Shown here piece by piece: positions 17,211-25,158 of a stretch of 64,000 nucleotides of DNA. Below the pieces are notes generated by a model. The model was not told the DNA's origin. It did not search any database and worked only from the letters and a program-made list of their open reading frames with translations. The DNA is from JALCOL01 sp022649665. Its GTDB lineage: Bacteria; Bacillota; Bacilli; Lactobacillales; Enterococcaceae. The stretch lies in the NCBI GenBank assembly GCA_030372335.1, contig JAUDCW010000012.1, one strand, 5' to 3'. The stretch's first letter is position 1. The number at the start of each line of letters is the position of its first letter. Position numbers and translations under genes: made by a program.

Positions 17211-17984
17211 TTAAAGAAACGAATCGCGTAAAAAGTTGACTGTGTTTTGATAAACCAGTTCCGTGTATCCTTCGCCGTGGACCGTTCCCGCGAGGATCCG
17301 CGTTTCGCTCGGGACCTCGTTTTTTGTCAATGCGGCCTGTAGTTTGAAAACGCCGCTCAGCGGAACCAGCTCTTTGAGCGAATTCGCCATAAAGATCGGT
17401 CCCGCCGCTGGTGAAACACGCTGCAGCGGATCAGCTTCCTGCAAAAGTTTTTGATTTTGACCAACGTAATTCAATACAAACCATTTATAAAACGCATCAT
17501 TCAATCCGCTTTGATCGATCTTTGCCGGATCTTGCTGATCAAAGTCGGGCTTTTGATTCATTGCTGCGGCGAGCGCTTCGTGATGTGCGACCCAGTCTGC
17601 TAAATCGATGATCCCTGACCAAGAAGCAGCCGGGATCCCTTTTTGAAGTGCGAGCTCGATCGCCAGATTCCCGCCGGCTGAGGAGCCAAGTGCGGCGATT
17701 TTGCCTGCAGGAAGCGGATAATCGGCTGCCTGCAACCACCCATATGCTGCAAAAACATCAATCAGCGCGGCTGGATAAAGGAAGTCGGGCGCTAAGCGGT
17801 AATTCGGTGATACCACTAAAAAGTGATCGTCTGCGAGGCGTTCCGCCAATTGTTTTTCTTTCTGCTTGTCGCCGCGAAACCAGCCGCCGCCGTGGATCAG
17901 CAAGATCGCCGCCTCGATTTGCTCAGGCTCGTAAACGTCCAATGCCAACTGATTTTTTTCGTCATAAACCAAATCTTTTTTCAT
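17211..17984 (-). CDS. Alpha/beta hydrolase (HSL/carboxylesterase type)
   Basis: 257 residues, cytosolic. Oxyanion motif LLIHGGGWFRGDK, SPNYRLAP, and nucleophile elbow ALGSSAGGN are those of hormone-sensitive-lipase-like esterases; a late His in GTVHGEGY could complete the triad with an Asp between. No signal peptide. It is third in a run of three same-strand genes (isochorismatase-like, 122-residue protein, hydrolase) with 9-11 base gaps, so it is probably co-transcribed with them. Confidence 0.85.
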   Translation of the reverse strand: MKKDLVYDEKNQLALDVYEPEQIEAAILLIHGGGWFRGDKQKEKQLAERLADDHFLVVSPNYRLAPDFLYPAALIDVFAAYGWLQAADYPLPAGKIAALGSSAGGNLAIELALQKGIPAASWSGIIDLADWVAHHEALAAAMNQKPDFDQQDPAKIDQSGLNDAFYKWFVLNYVGQNQKLLQEADPLQRVSPAAGPIFMANSLKELVPLSGVFKLQAALTKNEVPSETRILAGTVHGEGYTELVYQNTVNFLRDSFL

Positions 17985-17995
17985 CCAGCGCCTCC

Positions 17996-18364
17996 TTAAA
18001 GCAGATCGTTTTCCGGCTCTGGCGGAGATTCGCGTTTGATCTCGTCCAACACATCTGCTAGTTTTTGCTGTGCTGCGCCGTATTCTGCGATCTTCGTACC
18101 GAATTCTTGATTGAATCCAGCTAAACCGCCTTTAGCAAAAGCATATTCAAATTCATAAACTGCTTGATAACGTTTCGTAAATTTTTTCAGCAATTCCATT
18201 TTTCCTGCCAGCTGGAGCGCCATTTGGATCACCCGAAAATCGGTATAAGCGATCTCGAACTGGATCGCCCAGATCCGGATGAAGTCATGCTGATTTTTGA
18301 TATGCAGAAAATGGCGTGCAGCGGTGTCATTCAAATTTTTGATCGAACCGATCACATCCAGCAT
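17996..18364 (-). CDS. Hypothetical protein
   Basis: 122 residues, predicted mostly helical, with no signal peptide or membrane segment and no motif I can assign (KMELLKKFTKRYQAVYEFEYAF is the most regular stretch). It sits between the isochorismatase-like gene (9 bases) and the alpha/beta hydrolase (11 bases), so it is likely part of the same transcript. Function unknown. Confidence 0.6.
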   Translation of the reverse strand: MLDVIGSIKNLNDTAARHFLHIKNQHDFIRIWAIQFEIAYTDFRVIQMALQLAGKMELLKKFTKRYQAVYEFEYAFAKGGLAGFNQEFGTKIAEYGAAQQKLADVLDEIKRESPPEPENDLL

Positions 18365-18373
18365 TTTCCCGCC

Positions 18374-18994
18374 TCATTTCAATTTCAAAAAGATTCCTTT
18401 CTCCTGCATCGCTTTGATAAAAAGCGGTACCGTTTCGGTCCGGTTCCAGTCGCGCTGGAACTCGCAAGCGATCTGGGCAAACGAACTCAGCTGCGCCCCC
18501 GCTTGTTCGACGCGCCGGAGTGCCGTTTCGTGAGCGATGACACTCGTTCCGCCGACTGCATCGACGACTGGAAACACTTCATAGCCTTCTTTCAGCGCAT
18601 CAAGCGCCGGGAATGTCAAACAAGCTTCGGTCCAAAGTGCAGCGATAATGATCTTCTTGCGGCCGGTTGCCTCAAGCGCTGCTTTAAAATCCGCATCTTC
18701 CCAAGCATTGATCGAGGTCCGGTCATAACTCGGCACGTCTGTCAAAAGCTCTTTGAGTTGCGGGATCGTATCTTGGTTGCGGCCATTGGTCACATTGACC
18801 GTTGAGAGAATGATCGGCACCTGATAAGATTTGATCATTGCAGTCAGTGCGGTCACGCTTTCGATCAGCTGATGACGATCCATCGAGTTGATCGAGTTCA
18901 CTTGGGTCGGTTGATAGTCGATCAGCACGAACACCGAATTATCCGGGGACAACAGTTCATCTTTCATTGGATCTCGTGGTTTTGAACTAGTCAT
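18374..18994 (-). CDS. Isochorismatase-family cysteine hydrolase (YcaC-like)
   Basis: 206 residues. Catalytic Asp in VFVLIDYQPTQVNSI, Lys region and the nucleophilic Cys in ALWTEACLTFPALDALKEGYEV match the isochorismatase-like hydrolase family, closest to YcaC. The ATG at 18994 is preceded by AAGGCAGGTG; the open frame runs 54 codons further but with no site. It lies divergent from the MetE-like gene. Substrate unknown; such enzymes cleave amides or hydroxamates. Confidence 0.85.
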   Translation of the reverse strand: MTSSKPRDPMKDELLSPDNSVFVLIDYQPTQVNSINSMDRHQLIESVTALTAMIKSYQVPIILSTVNVTNGRNQDTIPQLKELLTDVPSYDRTSINAWEDADFKAALEATGRKKIIIAALWTEACLTFPALDALKEGYEVFPVVDAVGGTSVIAHETALRRVEQAGAQLSSFAQIACEFQRDWNRTETVPLFIKAMQEKGIFLKLK

Positions 18995-19080
18995 AATGCA
19001 CCTGCCTTTCTGTCTCCAATGTACACCTTTTCGCGCGATTTCGATAGTAAAACCGCTTACAAAAACCGCCGTTTCGCTGA

Positions 19081-19097
19081 TATAGTTGCATCCTATA
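19081..19097. promoter_or_regulatory. MET-box-like palindrome
   Basis: TATAGTTGCATCCTATA resembles the streptococcal MET-box (TATAGTTTNAAACTATA), with the outer five pairs perfect. It is about 85 bases before the MetE-like gene. A second overlapping repeat, GTTGC-N8-GCAAC, lies at 19085-19102. A methionine-responsive LysR regulator is a reasonable guess; none is in the window. Confidence 0.4.
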
Positions 19098-19182
19098 GCA
19101 ACATTAAAATAATATGTATTATCTATCTTGCATGATCCCTGATACACTAGCTTCAATCAAAAATACACAGGGGGAATCATTT

Positions 19183-20358
19183 ATGACAACATCCAAATTT
19201 CAATTAGTCGGCTCATTGCTGCGTCCAGCTGATTTGCTGGCTTATAAAAACAAAATCGAACAGCGCGAAGATATCAGCTATCCATTTTACGATGATTTGA
19301 ATGGTTACGAAGAAACCGAAAAGGCAGCGATCGAAAAGATCTTGGCTGAGCAAAAAGCGCATGGGATCACCGTTTTGACGGACGGCGAATATTCGAAATC
19401 AATGTGGCATCTGGATTTTTTATGGGGATTTTCCGGCATCGAGCGCTACATTGCCGACCACGGATATCATTTCCAAGATTTGGAGGACGGCGAACATTTT
19501 GAAACGCGCAAAGATATCGGGATCCGGATCACCGCCCCGCTCTCCGGTAAAAATCATCACTTCATCGATATTTTTAAAGAAATCAAAGCGCAAGCAGGCG
19601 ATCACGCCGTCAAAACAACCGTCTGGGGAGCAGCACATGCTTTCACTGAACTGGCGATCTTTAACAGTTTGACTGGTGAAGGACAAATTTATCCGACGCA
19701 AGAAGCTTTGAAAGACGACTTGCTCAATGCCTATAAAGAATTTTTGACAGAATACAAATCAGCCGGCGGCGAGATCATCCAATTCGATGACTGCTTGTGG
19801 GAACTGTTCGCCGATGATAATGACCAAAGCTTCTTCGCGGAAGGAAATGAAGGACTTGAAGACTTGGCGGATACCTTTATCGCGATCAACAATGAAGTCG
19901 CTGATTTCGGCCATGCACTCGGTCTGAAAGTTTGGACGCACAACTGCCGCGGAAATTATCAGAGCCGTCATGCAGCTGGCGGGAGCTATCAGGCGATCGC
20001 TGAAAAATTCCTGCACGATCAGCACTATGACCGCTTCTTTCTTGAATGGGACGACGAGCGCGCAGGTGATCTTGCGGCACTGAACGTTTTGCAGGATCGG
20101 CCGGATGTGGAAGTCGTGCTCGGCCTGCTCTCCAGCAAAACTGCGACACTCGATGACGAGAAGCGGGTCTATGATCTCTTAGAAAAAGCCAGCCGCATCT
20201 TGCCGAAAGAACGACTCTTTCTCTCTCACCAATGCGGCTTCGCTTCTTGCGACTGCGGCAATGAACTTTCGATCGCTGAACAATGGGCTAAGATCGATCA
20301 AGGGCAAAAAATCGCCGAAAAGTTCTGGTGCAAAACTCCTGAAAAAATCGAAGCGTAA
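19183..20358 (+). CDS. MetE C-terminal-like methyltransferase (YxjG/YxjH family)
   Basis: 391 residues, the length of YxjG/YxjH proteins, which correspond to the C-terminal half of cobalamin-independent methionine synthase. QLVGSLLRPADLLAYK at the start, VLTDGEYSKSMWHLDFLWG, IIQFDDCLWELFAD, THNCRGNY and the zinc-ligand region LSHQCGFASCDCGNELS are visible. It probably transfers a methyl group to homocysteine from an alternative donor. ATG at 19183 follows CAGGGGGA; a MET-box-like palindrome is upstream. The gene is followed by two copies of a dispersed repeat. Confidence 0.85.
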   Translation: MTTSKFQLVGSLLRPADLLAYKNKIEQREDISYPFYDDLNGYEETEKAAIEKILAEQKAHGITVLTDGEYSKSMWHLDFLWGFSGIERYIADHGYHFQDLEDGEHFETRKDIGIRITAPLSGKNHHFIDIFKEIKAQAGDHAVKTTVWGAAHAFTELAIFNSLTGEGQIYPTQEALKDDLLNAYKEFLTEYKSAGGEIIQFDDCLWELFADDNDQSFFAEGNEGLEDLADTFIAINNEVADFGHALGLKVWTHNCRGNYQSRHAAGGSYQAIAEKFLHDQHYDRFFLEWDDERAGDLAALNVLQDRPDVEVVLGLLSSKTATLDDEKRVYDLLEKASRILPKERLFLSHQCGFASCDCGNELSIAEQWAKIDQGQKIAEKFWCKTPEKIEA

Positions 20359-20362
20359 TCCA

Positions 20363-20440
20363 AAGAGGTTGTAACAAAAGTGCCCAGCTTCGAGAAATAA
20401 GCCGAAGAAGCTGCTTTTGAAATACCGTTTATTCGGAAAA
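20363..20440 (+). repeat. Dispersed intergenic repeat, short form
   Basis: Begins AAGAGGTTGTAACAAAAG, contains CCAGCTTCGAGAAATAA and GAAGAAGCTGCTTTTGAA, and ends CCGTTTATTCGGAAAA. It lacks the central hairpin of the full form directly following it. Confidence 0.75.
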
Positions 20441-20570
20441 AGAGGTTGGGACAAAAGTGTCCAGCTTCGAGAAATACGAAGAAAAATCCGAAAATAGTTT
20501 CTTATATTTTCGAGATTTTTCGGCTTATTTCCGAAGAAGCTGCTTTTGAACCACCGTTTATTCGGAAAAA
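20441..20570 (+). repeat. Dispersed intergenic repeat, full form
   Basis: About 130 bases: AGAGGTTGGGACAAAAGTGT, CCAGCTTCGAGAAATA, a central hairpin made of AAAAATCCGAAAATA and TATTTTCGAGATTTTT, then CCGAAGAAGCTGCTTTTGAA and CCGTTTATTCGG. Nearly the same unit recurs at 26484-26613 and in parts elsewhere. It directly precedes a terminator. Confidence 0.8.
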
Positions 20571-20609
20571 GGTCCTGTGACATCAACTTATGTCACAGGA
20601 CCTTTTTTT
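20571..20609. terminator. Bidirectional terminator, GTGACA-core stem
   Basis: GGTCCTGTGACAT and ATGTCACAGGACC flank a 6-base loop with A5 on the left and T7 on the right, between the convergent MetE-like and OYE genes. Confidence 0.85.
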
Positions 20610-21717
20610 AATAGTTTTTATCAGGGCGCATGTGGTGGACGAACTCCCACAAAGTGCCGCCCGCGTCCCGGTCGACATTGTCTTCTTGCGGCAGATCGGC
20701 CCGCGTCCGGATCATGTCGCCTTTACCGGCTAATGTCTTTTCCGCCCAATTCGGATCGATCAAAAGCGACGTGCCGACCGCTGCCATTTCCGCGTTTGTC
20801 AGTGTATCATCGACGTCTTGCGTTGTTTGGATCCCGCCGACGCCGATCAAAGGGATCTTGCCCGCGATAAATTCATGGATATAAGCCATGATCGGCTTTT
20901 CTTGGTAAGCATCGCTGACGGATTTTCGGCGCAGATCATTCATCGACAGGTGCAGGTAGTCAAGTGTTGTTTCCCGCAGATGTTTGATCAAATATTTCGT
21001 ATCGTCCATGCGGATCCCCGGTGTTTCATATTCTTCCGGCGAAAAACGGTAACCGACGATAAAATCACGCGGACCTTCTTGATCGATCGCCTCAGTGACG
21101 GTCGCGACTAAACGGTCGATAAAATGGTAGCGCTTTTCAAGTGTCCCGCCCCATTCATCGGTCCGCCGATTGGAATGCGGAGAGAAAAACTGCTGGATCA
21201 GATACGTATTCGCGCCGTGAAGCTCGACCCCGTCAAAGCCCGCCTCGATAGCTCGAAACGCTCCTTGTTTGAACGCTTCGATCGTATCCAAGACTTCTTC
21301 GGCCGTCATTGCGCGCGGCACCTCAGCGCCGGGCCGTTCAGCGGCGACAGCACTCGGAGCAAGCGGCTGCGCTCCCCAGAGAACCGCGCTGTTCGTCATC
21401 CGGCCGGCGTGATGGAGCTGCAAAAAGATTTTTGCGCCCTTGGCATGGACCGCATCCGTCAAGCGCTTCAAACCTGCAATAAATTTGTCGTCAAAAATCC
21501 CGGGTGCGCCGTGCCAGCCTTTGCCGAGCGGCGCAACGTTCATCGCACCGGTAATGATCGCTCCCACCCCAGCAGCTCGATTTTCATAGTAGCGGATATC
21601 ATTATCCGTCACGATGCCGTTGTAAAAGCTCATTTCCGTCGTCATCGGCGACATCAATAGACGATTTTTCAACGTGACTCCGCGTCGAAAAGTAATTGGT
21701 TCTTTAAAATCTGTCAT
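20608..21717 (-). CDS. NADH:flavin oxidoreductase, Old Yellow Enzyme family
   Basis: 369 residues. FMN-barrel motifs: LKNRLLMSPMTTEMSF at the N-terminus, GVGAIITGAMNVAP, IFLQLHHAGRMTN (active-site His pair region), GFDGVELHGANTYLIQQFFSPHSNRRTDEWGG, and IPLIGVGGIQTTQD. The group includes enzymes reducing alpha,beta-unsaturated carbonyl compounds. ATG at 21717 follows GGAAGGAG. The Crp/Fnr-type regulator gene lies upstream on the same strand with a 112-base gap. Confidence 0.9.
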   Translation of the reverse strand: MTDFKEPITFRRGVTLKNRLLMSPMTTEMSFYNGIVTDNDIRYYENRAAGVGAIITGAMNVAPLGKGWHGAPGIFDDKFIAGLKRLTDAVHAKGAKIFLQLHHAGRMTNSAVLWGAQPLAPSAVAAERPGAEVPRAMTAEEVLDTIEAFKQGAFRAIEAGFDGVELHGANTYLIQQFFSPHSNRRTDEWGGTLEKRYHFIDRLVATVTEAIDQEGPRDFIVGYRFSPEEYETPGIRMDDTKYLIKHLRETTLDYLHLSMNDLRRKSVSDAYQEKPIMAYIHEFIAGKIPLIGVGGIQTTQDVDDTLTNAEMAAVGTSLLIDPNWAEKTLAGKGDMIRTRADLPQEDNVDRDAGGTLWEFVHHMRPDKNY

Positions 21718-21829
21718 CGAAATTCTCCTTCCGCTCTTGCTCGACCCTTGCGAGTTCTGCAAAAGAAAACAGCAGTTGCTAATTGGATTTTCTCTGATAG
21801 TGGTATATTTTGTCAAAAATTTCGACTTT

Positions 21830-22528
21830 TTAGACGGATTTCAGCGAATCGATATACGCAGTCGACTTGGCGATACTGTCTTCGGTGATCACGATTTTTC
21901 CTTTATTCAGCAGAAAATATCCCTTATCTTTCAGCTTGGCGACCACTCGGTTCAGCGTTTTGATATTCATGCCGATCTCTTCAGAGATGACTAGCCGCGT
22001 CTTATTGATTTTAAACGTTTTGACGCGCTTGATATCGTTTTCTGAACCTTCTTTGATCAAATAATCGAGAAAGATAAATTCCGACGGATAAAACAGCCGC
22101 ATCCCGCGATTCAGCGAATTGCGGTACAGCTTATAGGCTACTCGAGACGAGATCAAGCCCAAAATATCGATATCGGAGAAAATCCATTTTTCGGCGTACT
22201 TTCGGGCAAGCCCGAAAACAACGCATTCCTCAGCCGCTTCGATCGTGACGCTTGCCAGCGGCTGGCGCGCCAAAATCGTGACTTCGCCGATGAAATCGAT
22301 CGCCGGATTGGTCTCCAGCATATAGACGTTGCCGTTTTCAAACTCATTGATGACCCGTGTCTTGCCTTTGACCAAGATCCCGAAATAATCGAGCTTCTCG
22401 CCTTTGCTGTGGATCAGCTCGCCGATATGATAACGTTTGACAAAAAAATTATCTTTGACTTCCGCCGTCATCCGCTCGGTAAAAAAGCGGAAATCTGCAT
22501 TTAATTCTACTAAATGATTAATATTCAT
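21830..22528 (-). CDS. Crp/Fnr family transcriptional regulator
   Basis: 232 residues: N-terminal cyclic-nucleotide-binding-like beta-barrel (about 15-135, IGELIHSKGEKLDYFGILVKGKTRVI, IDFIGEVTILARQPLASVTIEAAEE) and C-terminal winged HTH (NKTRLVISEEIGMNIKTLNRVVAKLKDKGYFLL). No Fnr-type Cys cluster is visible. It belongs to the YeiL-like branch. ATG at 22528 with GGAGG. It is divergent from the permease/TauE/amidohydrolase operon, which it may control; the OYE gene downstream may share its transcript. Confidence 0.85.
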   Translation of the reverse strand: MNINHLVELNADFRFFTERMTAEVKDNFFVKRYHIGELIHSKGEKLDYFGILVKGKTRVINEFENGNVYMLETNPAIDFIGEVTILARQPLASVTIEAAEECVVFGLARKYAEKWIFSDIDILGLISSRVAYKLYRNSLNRGMRLFYPSEFIFLDYLIKEGSENDIKRVKTFKINKTRLVISEEIGMNIKTLNRVVAKLKDKGYFLLNKGKIVITEDSIAKSTAYIDSLKSV

Positions 22529-22732
22529 AAAATCCTCCGCATTTCTAAAAAAAATACCCAAGTGTCCTTTTTCGCCCTTATTATATCAGCTACAATTCAA
22601 AGTATAAAGAGCAAGTAATGTTCGTATTTGCAAACAAGGAGGCGGATACAAAAGACAAGGAAACGTTGTCATCATTTTTTATACGTACGATCGAATCAAA
22701 TATTGTCGCCACATTACAACAGGAGTGAGAGT

Positions 22733-22936
22733 ATGAGTAATGATTTTATCTCTACGATCAATGGTTTATCTGTAACGTGTTTAATCGGCAAATTGAAAAG
22801 ATTTCTTCTTTCTTCATCCAACCTCTTTTCAACGAAAAATATCCAAGTGAATCTGCCGATCAATAACTCTCAGGAAAACCGAAATGATCCGCAGAAACCC
22901 ACAAAAAACTTTTTTGTTGAAAAGGAGAACGATTAG
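22733..22936 (+). CDS. 67-residue protein of unknown function ahead of the permease
   Basis: Begins MSNDFISTINGLSVTCLIGK at 22733 with a strong site (AGGAGTG, five bases before). The Asn/Lys/Pro-rich C-terminal part ends KEND. Its stop lies one base before the permease ATG and its last codons contain the permease ribosome binding site, so translation is likely coupled. I recognise no family. It could be a leader peptide or a decayed gene; base use is AT-richer than in the genes around it. Confidence 0.45.
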   Translation: MSNDFISTINGLSVTCLIGKLKRFLLSSSNLFSTKNIQVNLPINNSQENRNDPQKPTKNFFVEKEND

Positions 22937-22937
22937 A

Positions 22938-24341
22938 ATGAATGAACATGAAGAATTTTCCTACGCAGATGAAAAACTGCCCCTTAGTCAAAGTATCCCT
23001 TTAGGTTTTCAGCACGCTGTCGTCGCGATCTTGGGCGGGATCACCGTTCCTTTGATCGTCTCCGCCAACGTCGGCTTGAGCGCAGCACAAACGATCTTTT
23101 TCGTCAGTGCCGTCGTTTTCTCCGGCGGGATCGCAACGATCCTCGCTTCGCTGAACGTGATCCCGCGCACGACGCCGCTCTTGCCGATGGTAATGGGCGC
23201 GAACTTCGCGGTCGCCTCCGTTGCCACTGTCACGCTTGAACACGCTCCGTCGATCCCGGCTGGTTTTTGTCTGATCGCCGGCGGCACGATGACGGCCGGT
23301 CTGTTCTGCTTTTTGGTCGCGCCGTTTTGGATGCGGCTGCGCCGTTTCTTCCCGCCGCTGGTCGTCGGAACAAACTTGATGGTCTTGGGTGTCGCGCTGT
23401 TCCCGAATACGTACCGCTGGATCATGGACGGCAAAGCGAACCAATTGACTGCAAGCGTCAACAATACCGCGCTTTTCTTAGCTCTTGGTGTTTTCGTCTT
23501 CCATTTGATCTTAAGCAAATATTTGAAAGGATTCTTGGGCGACCTCAGTATTTTGATCGCACTGATCTGCGGGACCGTTGCCGCTGCTTTCATGGGAATG
23601 GTCAACTTCAAACCAGTCGCTGATGCTCCGTGGTTCGGGCTGATCATGCCTTTCCATTATGGTCTGCCGCAATTCAGCATCACCGTCAGCGTTTCCTTTT
23701 TGATCGTCATGATCTTGTCGATGGTTGCCGTTTCCGGTACCTCGATGGGGATCCATAATATCGTTGGTAAAAAATTGACAAATGCGCAATTCGGCAAAAC
23801 GATGAAAACTCTCGGGATCGTTACTTTATTAGCGGGGATCTTCAACGGTGTCCAACCGACCGCCTTCGCTGAAAACGTCGGGGTTCTCGAACTTGCGAAA
23901 AAACGCAGCCGCTATGCAACTGCCGCAGCTGGTTTCATTCTGGTCCTAGTCGGTTTGATCCCTAAATTCTCCGCTTTGATCTCAGTTGTTCCCAAACCTG
24001 TTTTGGGCGGGGTCGCTTTCGCGATGTTCGGAGCGATCATCGGCAGTGCTGTCAATATCTTGAAACAAGTTGAACTGAAAGAAAACCACAGCATGCTGAT
24101 CGTTGGGATCAGCCTTGGCATGTGCATGCTGCCATCGGTTTATCCAAATTTTTACGCAAACTTCCCAGTGATCGTTCAAAGTATTTTCGGCAGCGGGATC
24201 CTTTCCGGTGCACTGACTGCGATCACGCTGAATATTTTCTTCAATTTTAAAAGCCTGCTGAAAAAGGCTCCGGCGATTGAAAAAAAACCAGAGGAACCGC
24301 AAGAAGAATGTTTGGGGGCTTCCGTCACAAATAATGAATGA
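22938..24341 (+). CDS. NCS2 family nucleobase permease (xanthine/uracil type)
   Basis: 467 residues and about 12-14 membrane helices. NCS2 features: LPLSQSIPLGFQHAVVAILGGITVP at the N-terminus, LPMVMGANFAVASVA, VGTNLMVLGVALFP, the GVQPTAFAENVGVLELAKKRSRY block (equivalent to the family signature with the invariant acidic residue and NVG), and VPKPVLGGVAFAMFGAIIGSAV. It would import a purine or pyrimidine by proton or sodium symport. The ATG at 22938 follows AAAGGAGAAC. It is in an operon with a TauE/SafE protein and an amidohydrolase. Confidence 0.9.
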   Translation: MNEHEEFSYADEKLPLSQSIPLGFQHAVVAILGGITVPLIVSANVGLSAAQTIFFVSAVVFSGGIATILASLNVIPRTTPLLPMVMGANFAVASVATVTLEHAPSIPAGFCLIAGGTMTAGLFCFLVAPFWMRLRRFFPPLVVGTNLMVLGVALFPNTYRWIMDGKANQLTASVNNTALFLALGVFVFHLILSKYLKGFLGDLSILIALICGTVAAAFMGMVNFKPVADAPWFGLIMPFHYGLPQFSITVSVSFLIVMILSMVAVSGTSMGIHNIVGKKLTNAQFGKTMKTLGIVTLLAGIFNGVQPTAFAENVGVLELAKKRSRYATAAAGFILVLVGLIPKFSALISVVPKPVLGGVAFAMFGAIIGSAVNILKQVELKENHSMLIVGISLGMCMLPSVYPNFYANFPVIVQSIFGSGILSGALTAITLNIFFNFKSLLKKAPAIEKKPEEPQEECLGASVTNNE

Positions 24342-24420
24342 TCTGTTCAACAATTGATGAGGAAAGAAGCTCAGTTTGCCGCAGGCCGGAAATCAAATTT
24401 AACATAAAGAGGGGAAAAAA

Positions 24421-25152
24421 TTGATACTCGTATTTATTGTGAATTTAATCGTCGGTCTCTTAGTTGGACTTAGCGGCATCGCGGGCTTCTTGCTGCCGAT
24501 CTTTTATGTCAGTGTCATGCATTTGGATACTGTTGAAGCGCTGGCGCTGAGCTTTTCCGCCTTCATCGTTTCAGGTGTGCTGGGCAGCTTCAGCTATTTC
24601 CGCAATAAACTGTTGAATGTGAAACTCGCCAGCATCATCAGCGTCGGCAGCTTCTTCGCCAGCTTTCTCGGTGTCAAAGCAAATCTCTTGATCCCTGAGC
24701 ACATCATGAGCCTCATTTTATACTTGGTCGTTTTGTTTTCCGGGTTCTCGATCCTTTTGCGAAAAAACAAAGAGCAGCCGAAAGTGAAAAAGTATAATAA
24801 TTTCGTTTTGATCGCGATCGGTTTTGTGACGGGGTTCATCTGTTCCGTAACGGGGGCAGGCGGTCCGATCGTTGTCCTGCCGATCTTGATCATGCTGGGA
24901 ATCGAAGTCCACGAAGCTGTGGCGATCTCGCTGTTCAACTCGATCTTTATCGGCGTTCCGTCAGCAGTCGGCTATCTGATGAATTCGAATTTGAGCATCA
25001 TTGGTCCGATCCTGCCGACCGCGCTCATCGGGCACGGGGCGGGAGTGATCATGGGCGGCCGCAACGGCCACCGGATCAATCAAAATCTTTTGAAAAAAGC
25101 AGTCGCGATCTTTTCGATCATCATCGCGCTGGCCAAAATAATAGGAGGGTAA
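24421..25152 (+). CDS. TauE/SafE family membrane transporter
   Basis: 243 residues, seven to eight helices in two halves, with the family hallmarks GLSGIAGFLLPIFYVSVMHLDTVEALALSFSAFIVSGVLGS and the repeat CSVTGAGGPIVVLPILIMLGIEVHEAVAISLFNS. TTG start at 24421 after GAGGGG. Members export sulfite, sulfoacetate or other anions, often as the outlet of a catabolic route. Here it lies between a nucleobase permease and an amidohydrolase; what it carries is unknown. Confidence 0.88.
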   Translation: MILVFIVNLIVGLLVGLSGIAGFLLPIFYVSVMHLDTVEALALSFSAFIVSGVLGSFSYFRNKLLNVKLASIISVGSFFASFLGVKANLLIPEHIMSLILYLVVLFSGFSILLRKNKEQPKVKKYNNFVLIAIGFVTGFICSVTGAGGPIVVLPILIMLGIEVHEAVAISLFNSIFIGVPSAVGYLMNSNLSIIGPILPTALIGHGAGVIMGGRNGHRINQNLLKKAVAIFSIIIALAKIIGG

Positions 25153-25158
25153 CTAGTG

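Noticed and set aside
23001..23647. Minus-strand open frames opposite the NCS2 permease
   Set aside because: Shadows of a membrane-protein gene; very basic and Arg/Asp-rich, with no signals.
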